Positions 1 through 7,086 of a stretch of DNA of 10,202 nt are shown in pieces (position 1 is the first letter of the stretch; each line of letters starts with the position of its first letter). The notes beneath the pieces were generated by a model. The model saw only the letters and a program-made list of their open reading frames with translations, did no database searches and was not told the origin of the DNA. The translations under genes and the position numbers were made by a program. The stretch spans positions 1-10,202 of the forward strand of contig CAJTYJ010000070.1 of assembly GCA_910583895.1 (NCBI GenBank). Direction: 5' to 3'. This stretch comes from an uncultured Lachnospiraceae bacterium (GTDB taxonomy: Bacteria; Bacillota; Clostridia; Lachnospirales; Lachnospiraceae).

Positions 1-32
1 CAAATACTACCAAAACAGGAGGCAACTTATAA

Positions 33-173
33 GACGCCGATTATTTGCCGCTTACCTGGTTTCCGTCCGGGAGCCGTACATATATTGCTGGCCAGCAGTA
101 TGAAAGTCTGATAGCGATTAAAGCAACCATACCATCCGCTGATGATGGATTTGAAGGTCCGAAGTCCTTATAA
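33..173 (+). pseudogene. possible C-terminal coding remnant at left edge
   Basis: An open plus-strand frame of 46 codons runs between an in-frame TAA at 30-32 and a TAA at 171-173. Its codons look coding-like, and it includes a segment reading PLTWFPSGSRTYIAGQQYES. It has no start codon of its own. If it is real, it is the tail of a gene lying left of the window, interrupted by the TAA at 30-32; reading frame 1 into this frame near base 30 would join it to upstream sequence and would imply a frameshift. I do not recognise the family. The minus strand of the same stretch is also open for about 45 codons, so the coding direction is uncertain. It may be part of the decayed mobile DNA suggested by the genes that follow. 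Confidence 0.22.
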
Positions 174-515
174 ATGCTGACGGGTTGCAACGGGGGCGTT
201 GTAATATTGGTTGACAGGTTTCGGCCGGGTTTAATGTGAACCGGGCGCCATGGGAGGGTTAAACCTGTGTTTCTGTACCATGGGGATAAATGAGATTTAT
301 CTATGGAAAGCCAGGGAACTTACAGCGCCCATATTGTTGTGATATTTTTATAGATTAGCTTATCGTTTCGTTCGGAAACAAATATTTCTTTTTTACAGGG
401 AAAGGCACGGGCCGGTGCGCCTGGGAGCGGTTCCTGTAAAATCCCAAAAGGAAGTTCAGTAACATAGAATCAGTGGCAGGTTTGGTCTGCCGACCGGTGA
501 AAGGATAGGGAACAG
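174..515. other. gene-free region with inverted repeats
   Basis: About 340 bases carry no frame that I can support as a gene. What can be seen is two copies of the palindrome CCATGG (248-253 and 278-283), a short hairpin GTTTC-GTTCG-GAAAC (365-379), a larger inverted repeat at 391-441, and two small overlapping hairpins just before the next gene (GGCAG/CTGCC at 475-491 and GGTC/GACC at 484-495). A TTGACA at 211-216 has no good -10 box at the right distance. The region is probably the leader of the symE-parA pair on an old mobile element; that is inference. Confidence 0.4.
391..441. repeat. inverted repeat upstream of symE-like gene
   Basis: TTTTACAGG (391-399) is an exact reverse complement of CCTGTAAAA (433-441). 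Beyond a one-base bulge, AA/TT extends the stem. The inner sequence can fold further: AGGC (403-406) can pair with GCCT, and there is a small GCAC/GTGC stem. No T-run follows on either strand, so it does not look like a standard rho-independent terminator. It lies about 75 bases upstream of the symE start and could be an operator, a leader fold or part of an antisense RNA; none of these is shown by the sequence. Confidence 0.45.
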
Positions 516-758
516 ATGAAGAAGGATGTCAGAAAATTTAAAGTATATGAGCAGAGCGGGCATAATTATAAGCCGACGCCGACAATCACATTAAAGGGGC
601 TTTGGCTGGAAGAACTGGGCTTTGGGGCAGGGACGCTCCTGACAGTCCGGTGTGAGGAAGGGAAGCTGGTCATTGTTCCAAGGGAGTCAGCGGATTATAT
701 TGATGCGTTTGAGGAAATGCAGTTAAGCATGGTGGCAGAGAGGAAAGTGGGGTTTTGA
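516..758 (+). CDS. SymE-like toxin-family protein
   Basis: The 80-residue protein matches the SymE pattern: an N-terminal basic strand (RKFKVYE, residues 6-12), a conserved core (PTITLKGLWLEELGFGAG, 22-39), then the strands LTVRCEEGKLVIV (42-54). In E. coli, SymE is an SOS-induced type I toxin with an AbrB-like swapped-hairpin fold, held down by the antisense RNA SymR; it has been described as an RNA cleaver and later as a nucleoid-condensing DNA binder. E. coli SymE is about 113 residues, so this is a compact version covering the core domain. A GAAAGGA ribosome binding site lies at 499-505. The stop is followed after three bases by the parA start, so the two were co-translated. Similar small SymE-like genes on Firmicute integrative elements may act as DNA-binding regulators rather than toxins. 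The family call is fairly sure; toxicity is not. Confidence 0.75.
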   Translation: MKKDVRKFKVYEQSGHNYKPTPTITLKGLWLEELGFGAGTLLTVRCEEGKLVIVPRESADYIDAFEEMQLSMVAERKVGF

Positions 759-761
759 TAT

Positions 762-1037
762 ATGGGAAAGATTTATATGATTGGTTCGCAAAAAGGGGGT
801 ACGGCGAAGACAACAACTACGTTTAATCTGGCGTACTGCCTGCGGAAGATGGGGAAGAGGGTTCTGGCTGTTGATTTTGACAGCCAGGCAAATCTGACAA
901 CGTGCTTCGGCGTGGAGGATACGGGGGTTTTGGATGATACTATCGGGCATCTGATGATGGCGCAGATTGAGGATGAGAAGATGCCGTCCCCGAAGAAGTA
1001 CATACGAACGAAAGACGGGGTGGATTTCATCCCATAA
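762..1037 (+). pseudogene. parA: truncated ParA-family partition ATPase
   Basis: The frame encodes the N-terminal 91 residues of a ParA/Soj-type ATPase. It shows the deviant Walker A motif SQKGGTAKTTTT (residues 9-20, with the signature lysine K11 and P-loop K16), the helix FNLAYCLRKMGKRV, and the conserved strand VLAVDFDSQANLT (34-46, with D38/D40). Family members are usually about 250 residues. This one stops at TAA 1035-1037 right after DGVDFIP, the point where intact proteins normally continue into the middle of the fold, and the Walker B region is absent. Downstream sequence in all three plus frames shows no ParA continuation; it carries a minus-strand coding remnant instead. The gene therefore looks broken by a deletion or rearrangement, not by a point mutation. 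ParA normally partners ParB to segregate a plasmid or integrative element; no parB is present here. Confidence 0.8.
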
Positions 1038-1303
1038 TCTACATGTTTTATGTGCTGATTCCACATTGTGGATGGAGGGAAGGCGATTTGATGCCGGTAG
1101 GGTTCCATGTAGTTTTCGTCTTCCGGAAAGCGGTTATGTTTATCCGGAATGATGAGCCGCAGAACGTCCCGTCCGGTTTCACGGATCTTCTTCAGTCGTA
1201 TGCCGCAGTCCTCATAGATACCGGAAACCATATCACCGCCATGGAAGGTTTGCCGTATATGGCTTCTGTAAGAGCCGGAAACAGAAATTTGGTATGGCGG
1301 TTG
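1034..1303 (-). pseudogene. minus-strand coding remnant of unknown family
   Basis: Read on the minus strand, this stretch stays open for about 90 codons from an upstream TAA (1304-1306) into the parA break. It has strongly protein-like content, for example YEDCGIRLKKIRETGRD, LIIPDKHNRFPEDENY and HQIAFPPSTMWNQH. More than half of its third codon positions are G or C, as expected for a formerly translated gene in this genome, while the overlapping plus-strand frame (1043-1393) looks random. The homology-like part ends at HVDYG, next to the last parA codon, so the junction between the two broken genes lies near 1031-1037. There is no convincing start or ribosome binding site. I do not recognise the family. 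It is probably an internal or C-terminal piece of another mobile-element gene. Confidence 0.4.
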
Positions 1304-1341
1304 TTATGCCCTGTATTCTTGTGGCAAACAGAAGCAGAAAC

Positions 1342-1350
1342 TGGTATAAT
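1342..1350 (+). promoter_or_regulatory. extended -10 promoter for sbcDC
   Basis: The sequence TGGTATAAT is a perfect extended -10 element (TG-n-TATAAT, hexamer at 1345-1350). The hexamer 17 bases upstream, TGGCAA at 1322-1327, is only a weak -35, which extended -10 promoters tolerate. The predicted start near 1357 leaves a leader of about 80 bases before the sbcD ATG. No LexA box is visible in this leader, so the operon appears not to be directly SOS-controlled here. Confidence 0.6.
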
Positions 1351-1435
1351 CAAACTGGCAATAGAAAAAGCAAACTTATGGAGTCGGGAGTAGTTGGATA
1401 GAAATAGAGAGGTCTGCAGAGCAGAAAGTGAGAGC

Positions 1436-2593
1436 ATGAAATTTTTACATTTAGGAGATTTGCATTTAGGAAAAACACTGGGCGATTTTGATTTGATTGA
1501 GGATCAGAAGTATATCCTTGACCAGATTCTTCATATCACGGAGGAAGAATCCATAGACGGCGTACTGATTGCCGGGGATGTATATGATAAATCTGTTCCG
1601 AGCGAGGCGGCTACGAAACTTTTGGATTATTTCTTAATTGCATTGGCAGCAAAGAGAATAAAGGTGTTTATGGTGAGCGGAAATCATGATTCGGACGAGC
1701 GTTTGAATTTCGGAAGCACGCTGTTTGCATCCAATCAGATATTCATATCGGCTGTTTTTGACGGAACACTTCACAGGCAGAGTTTTGTAGACGGAGATAC
1801 AGAGGTTGCTGTATATATGCTGCCGTTTGTAAAAGCCTCCCAGGTAAGACATTATTTTCCTGACGAGGATATAAACAGTTACGATGACGCTGTGAGAGCT
1901 ATTATAAGAAACACGCTTATAGACAAAAGAAATAAGAATATTCTGGTGGCACACCAATTTGTTGCAGGGAAGGGAGAGGATCCCGCACTTGCAGGTTCTG
2001 AGAGCGTTGGAACCCAGAGTGTTGGGATGGTTGAAAAAATTGGATATGACTGCTTTGATGATTTTGACTATGTAGCATTGGGCCATATTCATTCTCCGCA
2101 AAAAGTTGGAAGGGAGGAGATCAGGTACGCAGGTTCACCTCTTAAATATTCGCTGAGCGAAGCAAATAATGAAAAGTCGGTTTCTCTTATTTCGGTATCG
2201 GCAGAGGATGGGGTTAAAACAGAGCTTGTCTCCTTAAAGCCGATGAGGGATCTGAGGCATATAAGGGGGACGCTGAAGGAACTGTTGGATAAAGAGAATG
2301 TAAAAGCGCCGGATGATTTCATCTATGCAACATTGACCGATGAAGAGATCATCAATGATGCAATGGGAGTATTCCAGCAGACCTATCCGAATACGGTTCG
2401 GATTGATTATGACAATTCACATACAAGAGATATCGAGCAGGTGGATATCAGCAGAATTGCCGAAAACAAATCATTTCCTGAGTTGATCGGAGATTTTTAC
2501 AGGCAGATGTATGGTTGTGAGATCACAGAAGAGGAAATGGATGTCATGAGGACAGCAGCACGAGAGGCAGGTGTGATAAATGAAGCCGGTTAA
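1436..2593 (+). CDS. sbcD: exonuclease SbcD (Mre11-family nuclease)
   Basis: This is the nuclease subunit of the SbcCD (Mre11-Rad50) complex, which cuts DNA hairpins and protein-blocked or broken ends. The 385-residue protein has the metallophosphoesterase motifs in order: GDLHLGK (D8, H10), AGDVYD (D48), SGNHD (N83, H84), AHQF (H173) and GHIH (H217, H219). These bind two metal ions, usually manganese, and the set is complete. The C-terminal cap domain follows to residue 385, giving a normal family length. The ATG at 1436 is chosen because MKFLHLGDLHLGK is the usual SbcD start; an in-frame TTG at 1394 would add 14 unconserved residues. The ribosome binding site is weak (AAAGTGAG). The gene overlaps sbcC by 14 bases, which suggests translational coupling and balanced subunit supply. 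The protein acts in the cytoplasm on chromosomal DNA. Confidence 0.96.
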   Translation: MKFLHLGDLHLGKTLGDFDLIEDQKYILDQILHITEEESIDGVLIAGDVYDKSVPSEAATKLLDYFLIALAAKRIKVFMVSGNHDSDERLNFGSTLFASNQIFISAVFDGTLHRQSFVDGDTEVAVYMLPFVKASQVRHYFPDEDINSYDDAVRAIIRNTLIDKRNKNILVAHQFVAGKGEDPALAGSESVGTQSVGMVEKIGYDCFDDFDYVALGHIHSPQKVGREEIRYAGSPLKYSLSEANNEKSVSLISVSAEDGVKTELVSLKPMRDLRHIRGTLKELLDKENVKAPDDFIYATLTDEEIINDAMGVFQQTYPNTVRIDYDNSHTRDIEQVDISRIAENKSFPELIGDFYRQMYGCEITEEEMDVMRTAAREAGVINEAG

Positions 2594-5500
2594 ACTGATC
2601 ATAAGTGCCATTGGCCCCTATGCGGGGAGGATTCCGGACATAGAGTTTGCTGCCTTTGAAGAGAAGGGCCTGTTTTTGATATCCGGAGACACAGGTGCGG
2701 GGAAGACTACGATATTTGATGCGATATGTTTTGCGTTATACGGAACGACCAGCGGAACATATAGAGATACGAAAAATTTGAGAAGTGAGTATGCCAAAGA
2801 TTCTGTTCAGAGCTATGTGGACTTTTATTTTTCACATCAGGGACGTGAATTTCATGTCTGGAGACAACCCTCCTATGAAAGGCAAAAACAACGTGGTTCC
2901 GGTGTGATATTAGAAAAGGAAAAGGCGGTTCTCTACGAAGAGGGGCAGGCGCCGATAGAGGGATTGACGCAGGTTAATACTGCCGTAAAGGAACTGCTGC
3001 ACATCAATGAGAAGCAGTTTAAACAGATCGTAATGATCGCACAGGGGGAATTCTGGGATTTATTGAATGCGAAAACGGAGCAGAGAACAGAGATACTACG
3101 CACCATATTTCTAACAGACGGCTATAAAAATATAGAGTACAAATTGAAAGATCGAATGGATGCAAGCCACAGGATGAAGGAAAATGCTGAAAAGAGTATT
3201 ATTCAGCATTTTGAGGATGTGTCGGCAAAGGAAGAAGATGCGCTGTTTGATGAACTGGAGGATCTTAAGAGCAGGACCGGACGATCTGGAAGTGCATGGA
3301 ATCTGGATGAACTTTTAGTGGTAATGGAACGTTTGATTTTGTCAGACAGAGAAGAATTAGAGCGCATGAAAGCAGATTTGAAAGAAGCAGAGAAGGAGTT
3401 AGAGAAAAACAAAGACACGCGTGCACGCGCTGAGATCAATAACCGGTTCATCGAGAAGCGGGACAAACTGGAAAAGGAAAGAGAGGAGCTTGAAAAAAGA
3501 AAGGCGGAAATTGATGAGCAGAAACAGCTTTTGGACAGACAGAAGAAAGCCACTCGTCATGTGAATCCGGCCTATACCGCATGGACGCAAAAGCGTGAGG
3601 AAGTATCGCTGACCCAGAATCAGATTAAAACAACCAAATCCAGTCTGGAGGCGGCCGAGGCAGCTGTAAAGCAGGCGGAAGATGCACTTGACGCTGCCAG
3701 CAGACAGGAACCGGAGGTTGACAGATTACGACAAACGATCAGCCGGATTGACGATGAGGAAAAGCAATATCAGCAGAAAGAGGAACTGAAAGGAAAGCTG
3801 AAGGAACTCAAAGAACTCGATGACACTATCAGTGCGAAAGAAGCAGACTTGAAAGAAATTGAGAAAGCCCTGAAAGAGAAGATCAAAGCGCTTACCGAAA
3901 CGGTTAAGGCGCTAAAAGGTAAGCCGGCTGAGCTGACAGCGGCAAAAAATGTGAGTGAAAAGCTGACGGATCTTCTGGCGGATTTAGATGCAGTCATAGA
4001 CGATCAGATGCCGAAAAGAGAGGCTAAGAAAAAGGACCTTGCCAAAAAACAGAGCACATTTTTAGAGATACGTGACAAATACGAAGAAGCGAGCGGCAGG
4101 AGAGAAGAGGCTGAGCGTATTCTCGAAGACAGCAGAGCCGGTATTTTGGCAGAAAAACTTGTAGAAGGAGAGAAATGTCCGGTATGCGGATCCGTACATC
4201 ATCCGGAGCCGGCTGAGCTTAAAGACGTTTCGATTTCCGAAGCTGATTTCAAAAAACTGCAGAAAAAGGAATCTGAGCTTCTGGATAAAAAGAACAATGC
4301 AAATACGGAGGCAGAAAAAGCAAAGATATCGTTGGAAGAGTTCGAGGAGCAGCTTAGGATAACGATATCAGACTGCATGGAAAACCCGCTTTTGGACATG
4401 GATATAGAGGAAAAATCGCTCGAAGAATTGCTCATGGCAGTAAAGGAAGCGAAAACGCAGGTTGAGACAAGGGCAAAGGAAAACATAAAAAAATGTAATT
4501 CCATTGGTCGGGACTGCATGACACTTGAGAAGGCCGAAAAAGATCTCGAAACTGCGCAGGGAGACGAGACAGAGAAGCTCAATTCGAAAAAAGAGGAACT
4601 TGGCGAAAAGAGACAAAAAACGAACCAGGAACTGACCACAACGACAGCCACATTAAAGACGCTTGAGAAATTGAGCTTCCCGGATTGGGAAACAGCAAAG
4701 AAAGAGAGAACACAGGCGGAGACGAAGAAAAATAAGATATTGGACGACATCAAGAAGGCAGATGCGGAAAAGAAAAACGCTGATGACAATGTTACCGCCG
4801 CCCGGTCAAAGTTAAAGACTTTGGATGACAGACTGGATCAGCAGAAAAAGGATGAAGAAACTTTAAGAGAGAAGCTGAATAAAGAAGTCAGTGCAAATGG
4901 ATTCTCTTCTGTAGAGGAAATGCTGACATGTGTTGTGAGGGAAGAGGATATCGCATCGTCGGACAAAGTGATTCACGAATATGATCAGGATGTTGCAACG
5001 AATGAAAAACAGCTTTCAGACGCAAAGAAGGACGCAGAAGGCAAAAAGGTGATAGACATTCAGGCATTACAGGCCGTATGTGATGAGCAGGGCGCGAAGG
5101 TAGATCTGATCAGAAAGAACTGTAATAACAGCGAAAACAGAATACATACGAATGAGGAGAAGCAAAAGAGTATTCTTGACAGGAGAGAAGAGTTAGAAAA
5201 GGCACGTAAAGAGAATGGGATCTGTCAGCGGCTTTATAACCTGGTCAAAGGCACAACGGGAAACGGAAAGATTACATTGGAGCAATATATCCAGGCTGCG
5301 GGATTTGACGGGATCATCGCTGCGGCAAACAGGCGGCTGCTGCCAATGAGCGACGGACAGTATGAGCTGTATCGTCAGGAGAATTCTCCCGGCAGGAAAA
5401 GCAACAATTTCCTTGACCTGGAAGTGCTGGACAATTATACGGGACACAGAAGACCCGTGGGAAATCTTTCCGGCGGGGAGAGCTTTAAGGCCTCACTGAG

Positions 5501-5762
5501 CCTTGCCCTGGGGCTGTCTGACACAGTGTCGTCCAATCTTGGCGGTGTGCAGATGGATGCACTCTTTGTAGATGAAGGCTTTGGAACGTTAGACAGGAAA
5601 TCGCTGGATAATGCGATGGAAATTCTGATAAATCTGACTGGGAGCAACAAGCTGGTGGGCATCATCAGCCACAGGGAAGAACTGATAGAGAATATTCCGC
5701 AGCAGATCAAGGTCAAGAAGACAAAAGCCGGAAGTCAGATCACTGTTGAATACGGATTTTAA
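2580..5762 (+). CDS. sbcC: exonuclease subunit SbcC (Rad50-family ATPase)
   Basis: This is the SMC-like ATPase partner of SbcD; ATP binding opens and closes the complex around DNA ends. The 1060-residue protein starts with an ABC half-domain carrying Walker A GDTGAGKTT (36-44, K42) and a Q-loop at MIAQGEF (Q155). Two long charged coiled-coil arms (about 180-530 and 540-890) flank a zinc hook CPVC (C533, C536), through which two molecules dimerise. The C-terminal half carries the signature NLSGGES (962-968), Walker B DALFVDEGFGTLD (993-1005, catalytic E999) and the H-loop histidine in GIISHRE (H1031). All active-site parts are present, and the length is within the usual range. The ATG at 2580 lies inside the end of sbcD, with AGGCAGGTG just upstream. 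The coiled coils explain the long serine-rich open frames seen on the opposite strand. Confidence 0.96.
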   Translation: MKPVKLIISAIGPYAGRIPDIEFAAFEEKGLFLISGDTGAGKTTIFDAICFALYGTTSGTYRDTKNLRSEYAKDSVQSYVDFYFSHQGREFHVWRQPSYERQKQRGSGVILEKEKAVLYEEGQAPIEGLTQVNTAVKELLHINEKQFKQIVMIAQGEFWDLLNAKTEQRTEILRTIFLTDGYKNIEYKLKDRMDASHRMKENAEKSIIQHFEDVSAKEEDALFDELEDLKSRTGRSGSAWNLDELLVVMERLILSDREELERMKADLKEAEKELEKNKDTRARAEINNRFIEKRDKLEKEREELEKRKAEIDEQKQLLDRQKKATRHVNPAYTAWTQKREEVSLTQNQIKTTKSSLEAAEAAVKQAEDALDAASRQEPEVDRLRQTISRIDDEEKQYQQKEELKGKLKELKELDDTISAKEADLKEIEKALKEKIKALTETVKALKGKPAELTAAKNVSEKLTDLLADLDAVIDDQMPKREAKKKDLAKKQSTFLEIRDKYEEASGRREEAERILEDSRAGILAEKLVEGEKCPVCGSVHHPEPAELKDVSISEADFKKLQKKESELLDKKNNANTEAEKAKISLEEFEEQLRITISDCMENPLLDMDIEEKSLEELLMAVKEAKTQVETRAKENIKKCNSIGRDCMTLEKAEKDLETAQGDETEKLNSKKEELGEKRQKTNQELTTTTATLKTLEKLSFPDWETAKKERTQAETKKNKILDDIKKADAEKKNADDNVTAARSKLKTLDDRLDQQKKDEETLREKLNKEVSANGFSSVEEMLTCVVREEDIASSDKVIHEYDQDVATNEKQLSDAKKDAEGKKVIDIQALQAVCDEQGAKVDLIRKNCNNSENRIHTNEEKQKSILDRREELEKARKENGICQRLYNLVKGTTGNGKITLEQYIQAAGFDGIIAAANRRLLPMSDGQYELYRQENSPGRKSNNFLDLEVLDNYTGHRRPVGNLSGGESFKASLSLALGLSDTVSSNLGGVQMDALFVDEGFGTLDRKSLDNAMEILINLTGSNKLVGIISHREELIENIPQQIKVKKTKAGSQITVEYGF

Positions 5763-5787
5763 TTTGAAGGAAGGTTTTCAGCACTGT

Positions 5788-5826
5788 CTGTCCGATCGCG
5801 GCTCAACCGGAGCAGCGATCGGACAG
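5788..5826. terminator. 17-bp stem-loop between convergent genes
   Basis: CTGTCCGATCGC (5788-5799) is perfectly complementary to GCGATCGGACAG (5815-5826). Inside it, after an opposed G/A mismatch, GCTC (5801-5804) pairs with GAGC (5810-5813) around the five-base loop AACCG. The element starts 25 bases after the sbcC stop and 9 bases after the stop of the convergent regulator gene, so it is well placed to end both transcripts. It is not a textbook rho-independent terminator: on the plus strand the T-run (CTTTTTT, 5840-5846) comes 13 bases after the stem, and on the minus strand no T-run follows. It may work as a bidirectional terminator or as a 3'-end stabilising fold. Confidence 0.6.
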
Positions 5827-5835
5827 AAGCGGCGA

Positions 5836-6345
5836 CTAATCTTTTTTCCGTGTCAGGAAAATTCCAACGATCGTCCCGATCAGGATCAGGGGAGCGAGTC
5901 TGACAAACAGCCATTCAAATGCGTGAAAAACGACTCCGGCCACAGCGGTTTCAGGGTCATTATAATTCCAGCCAAGATAAGGACTGTTCAGCTGTATTAA
6001 GACCGCAAAGATTGTTACGATAGCCACGCACAATGCGATCAACAGCCAGTGAAGTATTTTCATTCTGGTAGTCTTTCTCTGTGCTAGCTGTAGATTGATG
6101 ATTTCCAGTTTTTTGGAAATTGCTTTCAGATCATCGACTTCCGGCTCGACAACCGTTTCTCCAAGCAGAATGCTTACCGGTGTTTCAAGCGCTTCCGATA
6201 TGGAGAGCAGCATATCAGAATCGGGAACGGACAATCCCTGCTCCCATTTAGAGATTGTCTGCCGCACCACATTCAGCCTGACGGCAAGTTCCTCCTGCGA
6301 GAATCCTTTGGATCTTCTGATTGCTTTTATGTTTTCATTTAACAT
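5836..6345 (-). CDS. XRE-family regulator with C-terminal membrane domain
   Basis: The 169-residue protein begins with a Cro/cI-type helix-turn-helix (about residues 4-60). It has the typical FSQEELAVRLNVVRQTISKWEQG core (15-37) followed by PDSDMLLSISEALETPVSILLG. A linker (65-92) leads to two predicted membrane segments, about 97-118 (ILHWLLIALCVAIVTIFAVL) and 147-165, and the protein ends in a basic RKKD. This architecture is common in Firmicutes for membrane-tethered regulators whose target is often a neighbouring membrane protein or the gene itself. A ribosome binding site GGTGGTG lies 7 bases before the ATG. The gene is monocistronic and points towards sbcC, with the stem-loop between them. 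No partner membrane gene is adjacent. Its ligand and targets are unknown; autoregulation is suggested by the dyad in its promoter. Confidence 0.85.
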   Translation of the reverse strand: MLNENIKAIRRSKGFSQEELAVRLNVVRQTISKWEQGLSVPDSDMLLSISEALETPVSILLGETVVEPEVDDLKAISKKLEIINLQLAQRKTTRMKILHWLLIALCVAIVTIFAVLIQLNSPYLGWNYNDPETAVAGVVFHAFEWLFVRLAPLILIGTIVGIFLTRKKD

Positions 6346-6385
6346 TGAAGAGCACCACCTTTCTTTCAGTTGTTGCCGTTATTGT

Positions 6386-6413
6386 ATTATAAACTGCCCG
6401 TTGCGGCAAGCAA
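6386..6413 (-). promoter_or_regulatory. promoter of the XRE regulator gene
   Basis: On the minus strand, TATAAT (6391 to 6386) lies 16 bases from TTGCTT (6413 to 6408), a good sigma-A promoter. It sits about 40 bases upstream of the regulator's ATG at 6345 and gives a short leader with a clear ribosome binding site. Confidence 0.6.
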
Positions 6414-6415
6414 CG
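6399..6415. promoter_or_regulatory. candidate operator dyad over the -35 box
   Basis: CGTTGC (6399-6404) and GCAACG (6410-6415) form a perfect inverted repeat with a five-base centre, GGCAA, and also contain the nested palindrome TTGC-G-GCAA (6401-6409). The dyad covers the -35 hexamer of the regulator's promoter, the position expected for autorepression by a dimeric XRE protein. A related TTGCCG half-site lies nearby at 6373-6378. Binding is inferred, not shown. Confidence 0.45.
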
Positions 6416-6490
6416 CATATTAACATGCAGGATTTATATGGCTATACAAAACGATACCATATTATTTGAGGAAAAGCATATAGAAAGAGA

Positions 6491-6519
6491 TGGAAAACGG
6501 CATATTTGTGTAATATAAT
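6491..6519 (+). promoter_or_regulatory. likely promoter of the GNAT gene
   Basis: A perfect TATAAT (6514-6519) lies 17 bases after TGGAAA (6491-6496), which keeps three to four of the six -35 positions. It is about 100 bases upstream of the acetyltransferase ATG, in the divergent spacer, and is the best plus-strand promoter candidate there. Reverse-strand open frames across this spacer look random. Confidence 0.45.
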
Positions 6520-6621
6520 CTGATTGATACGGACATTGGCAAACATACTTTGCCATGAAAAGTGCCCCTGACGTTTTACAGCGTTTTGCGGCCGGATGAA
6601 GTGAAAGGAACGAAAAGCAGG

Positions 6622-7086
6622 ATGGAATACATAACAGCGACTTCTGACATGGTAGATGCAGTTCACGATATTTTGCACACAGCCATCAAAACAATATATC
6701 CGAAGTATTACCCGAAAGAGGTAGCAGAGTTCTTTTGCCGGCATCATAGTAAAGAGCATGTTTTGGACGGTATCGCGTCTGGAAATATGGGTGTTTTGGT
6801 AGTTGAGAATGTGATCGCCGGTACAGGATGTTTTGACAATAACCATATAACGGGGGTATATGTGCTGCCTTCGCATCAAAAGCAGGGCTGCGGCACGCAG
6901 ATCATGAACTGTCTGGAGAACGAAATCCGAAAAAAGCACGATACGGCCATTCTGGACGCATCCCTTCCCGCAGTGTGTTTATACGAGCATCGGGGCTATA
7001 AAACTGTGGGGCATGGAATATATGAATTGGAAAATGATGTGAAGCTGGTCTATGAGATCATGGAGAAAAAGTTGAGAGTCGGTTAA
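6622..7086 (+). CDS. GNAT-family N-acetyltransferase
   Basis: The 154-residue protein has the GNAT fold and would transfer an acetyl group from acetyl-CoA to an amine. The central motif A strand-loop-helix is GVYVLPSHQKQGCGTQIM (78-95), with the pyrophosphate-binding Q86-x-x-G89-x-G91. Motif B follows as LYEHRGYK (120-127), a typical acetyl-CoA and substrate edge. The N-terminal half (IYPKYYPKEVAEFF) resembles GNAT proteins that act on small molecules or proteins, but the substrate cannot be told. The ATG at 6622 gives the standard length, with AAAGGA at 6604-6609 upstream; a GTG at 6562 would add 20 unconserved residues. The gene is followed after 137 bases by the SRAP gene without an obvious terminator, so some co-transcription is possible. 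It has no clear functional link to repair. Confidence 0.85.
   Translation: MEYITATSDMVDAVHDILHTAIKTIYPKYYPKEVAEFFCRHHSKEHVLDGIASGNMGVLVVENVIAGTGCFDNNHITGVYVLPSHQKQGCGTQIMNCLENEIRKKHDTAILDASLPAVCLYEHRGYKTVGHGIYELENDVKLVYEIMEKKLRVG

Noticed and set aside
280..342. Short peptide frame MGINEIYLWKARELTAPILL
   Set aside because: It is only 20 codons, without a ribosome binding site or conserved context; not supportable as a gene.
1043..1393. 116-codon plus-strand frame between parA and sbcD
   Set aside because: Its protein looks random, it overlaps the sbcD promoter, and the minus strand of its first part is much more protein-like.
4199..4789. 196-codon serine/phenylalanine-rich minus-strand frame inside sbcC
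   Set aside because: This is the usual antisense image of Lys/Glu-rich coiled-coil codons; it has no family features.
5746..6000. 84-codon plus-strand frame antisense to the regulator gene
   Set aside because: It overlaps the end of sbcC and the stem-loop, has no ribosome binding site and reads as the complement of the membrane domain.
6542..6556. Possible second LexA box, AACATACTTTGCC, before the GNAT gene
   Set aside because: It lacks the GAAC and GTTC half-sites needed for the Gram-positive operator.
6555..6599. 14-residue peptide MKSAPDVLQRFAAG upstream of the GNAT gene
   Set aside because: There is no ribosome binding site and no attenuator structure around it; a chance ATG is more likely.
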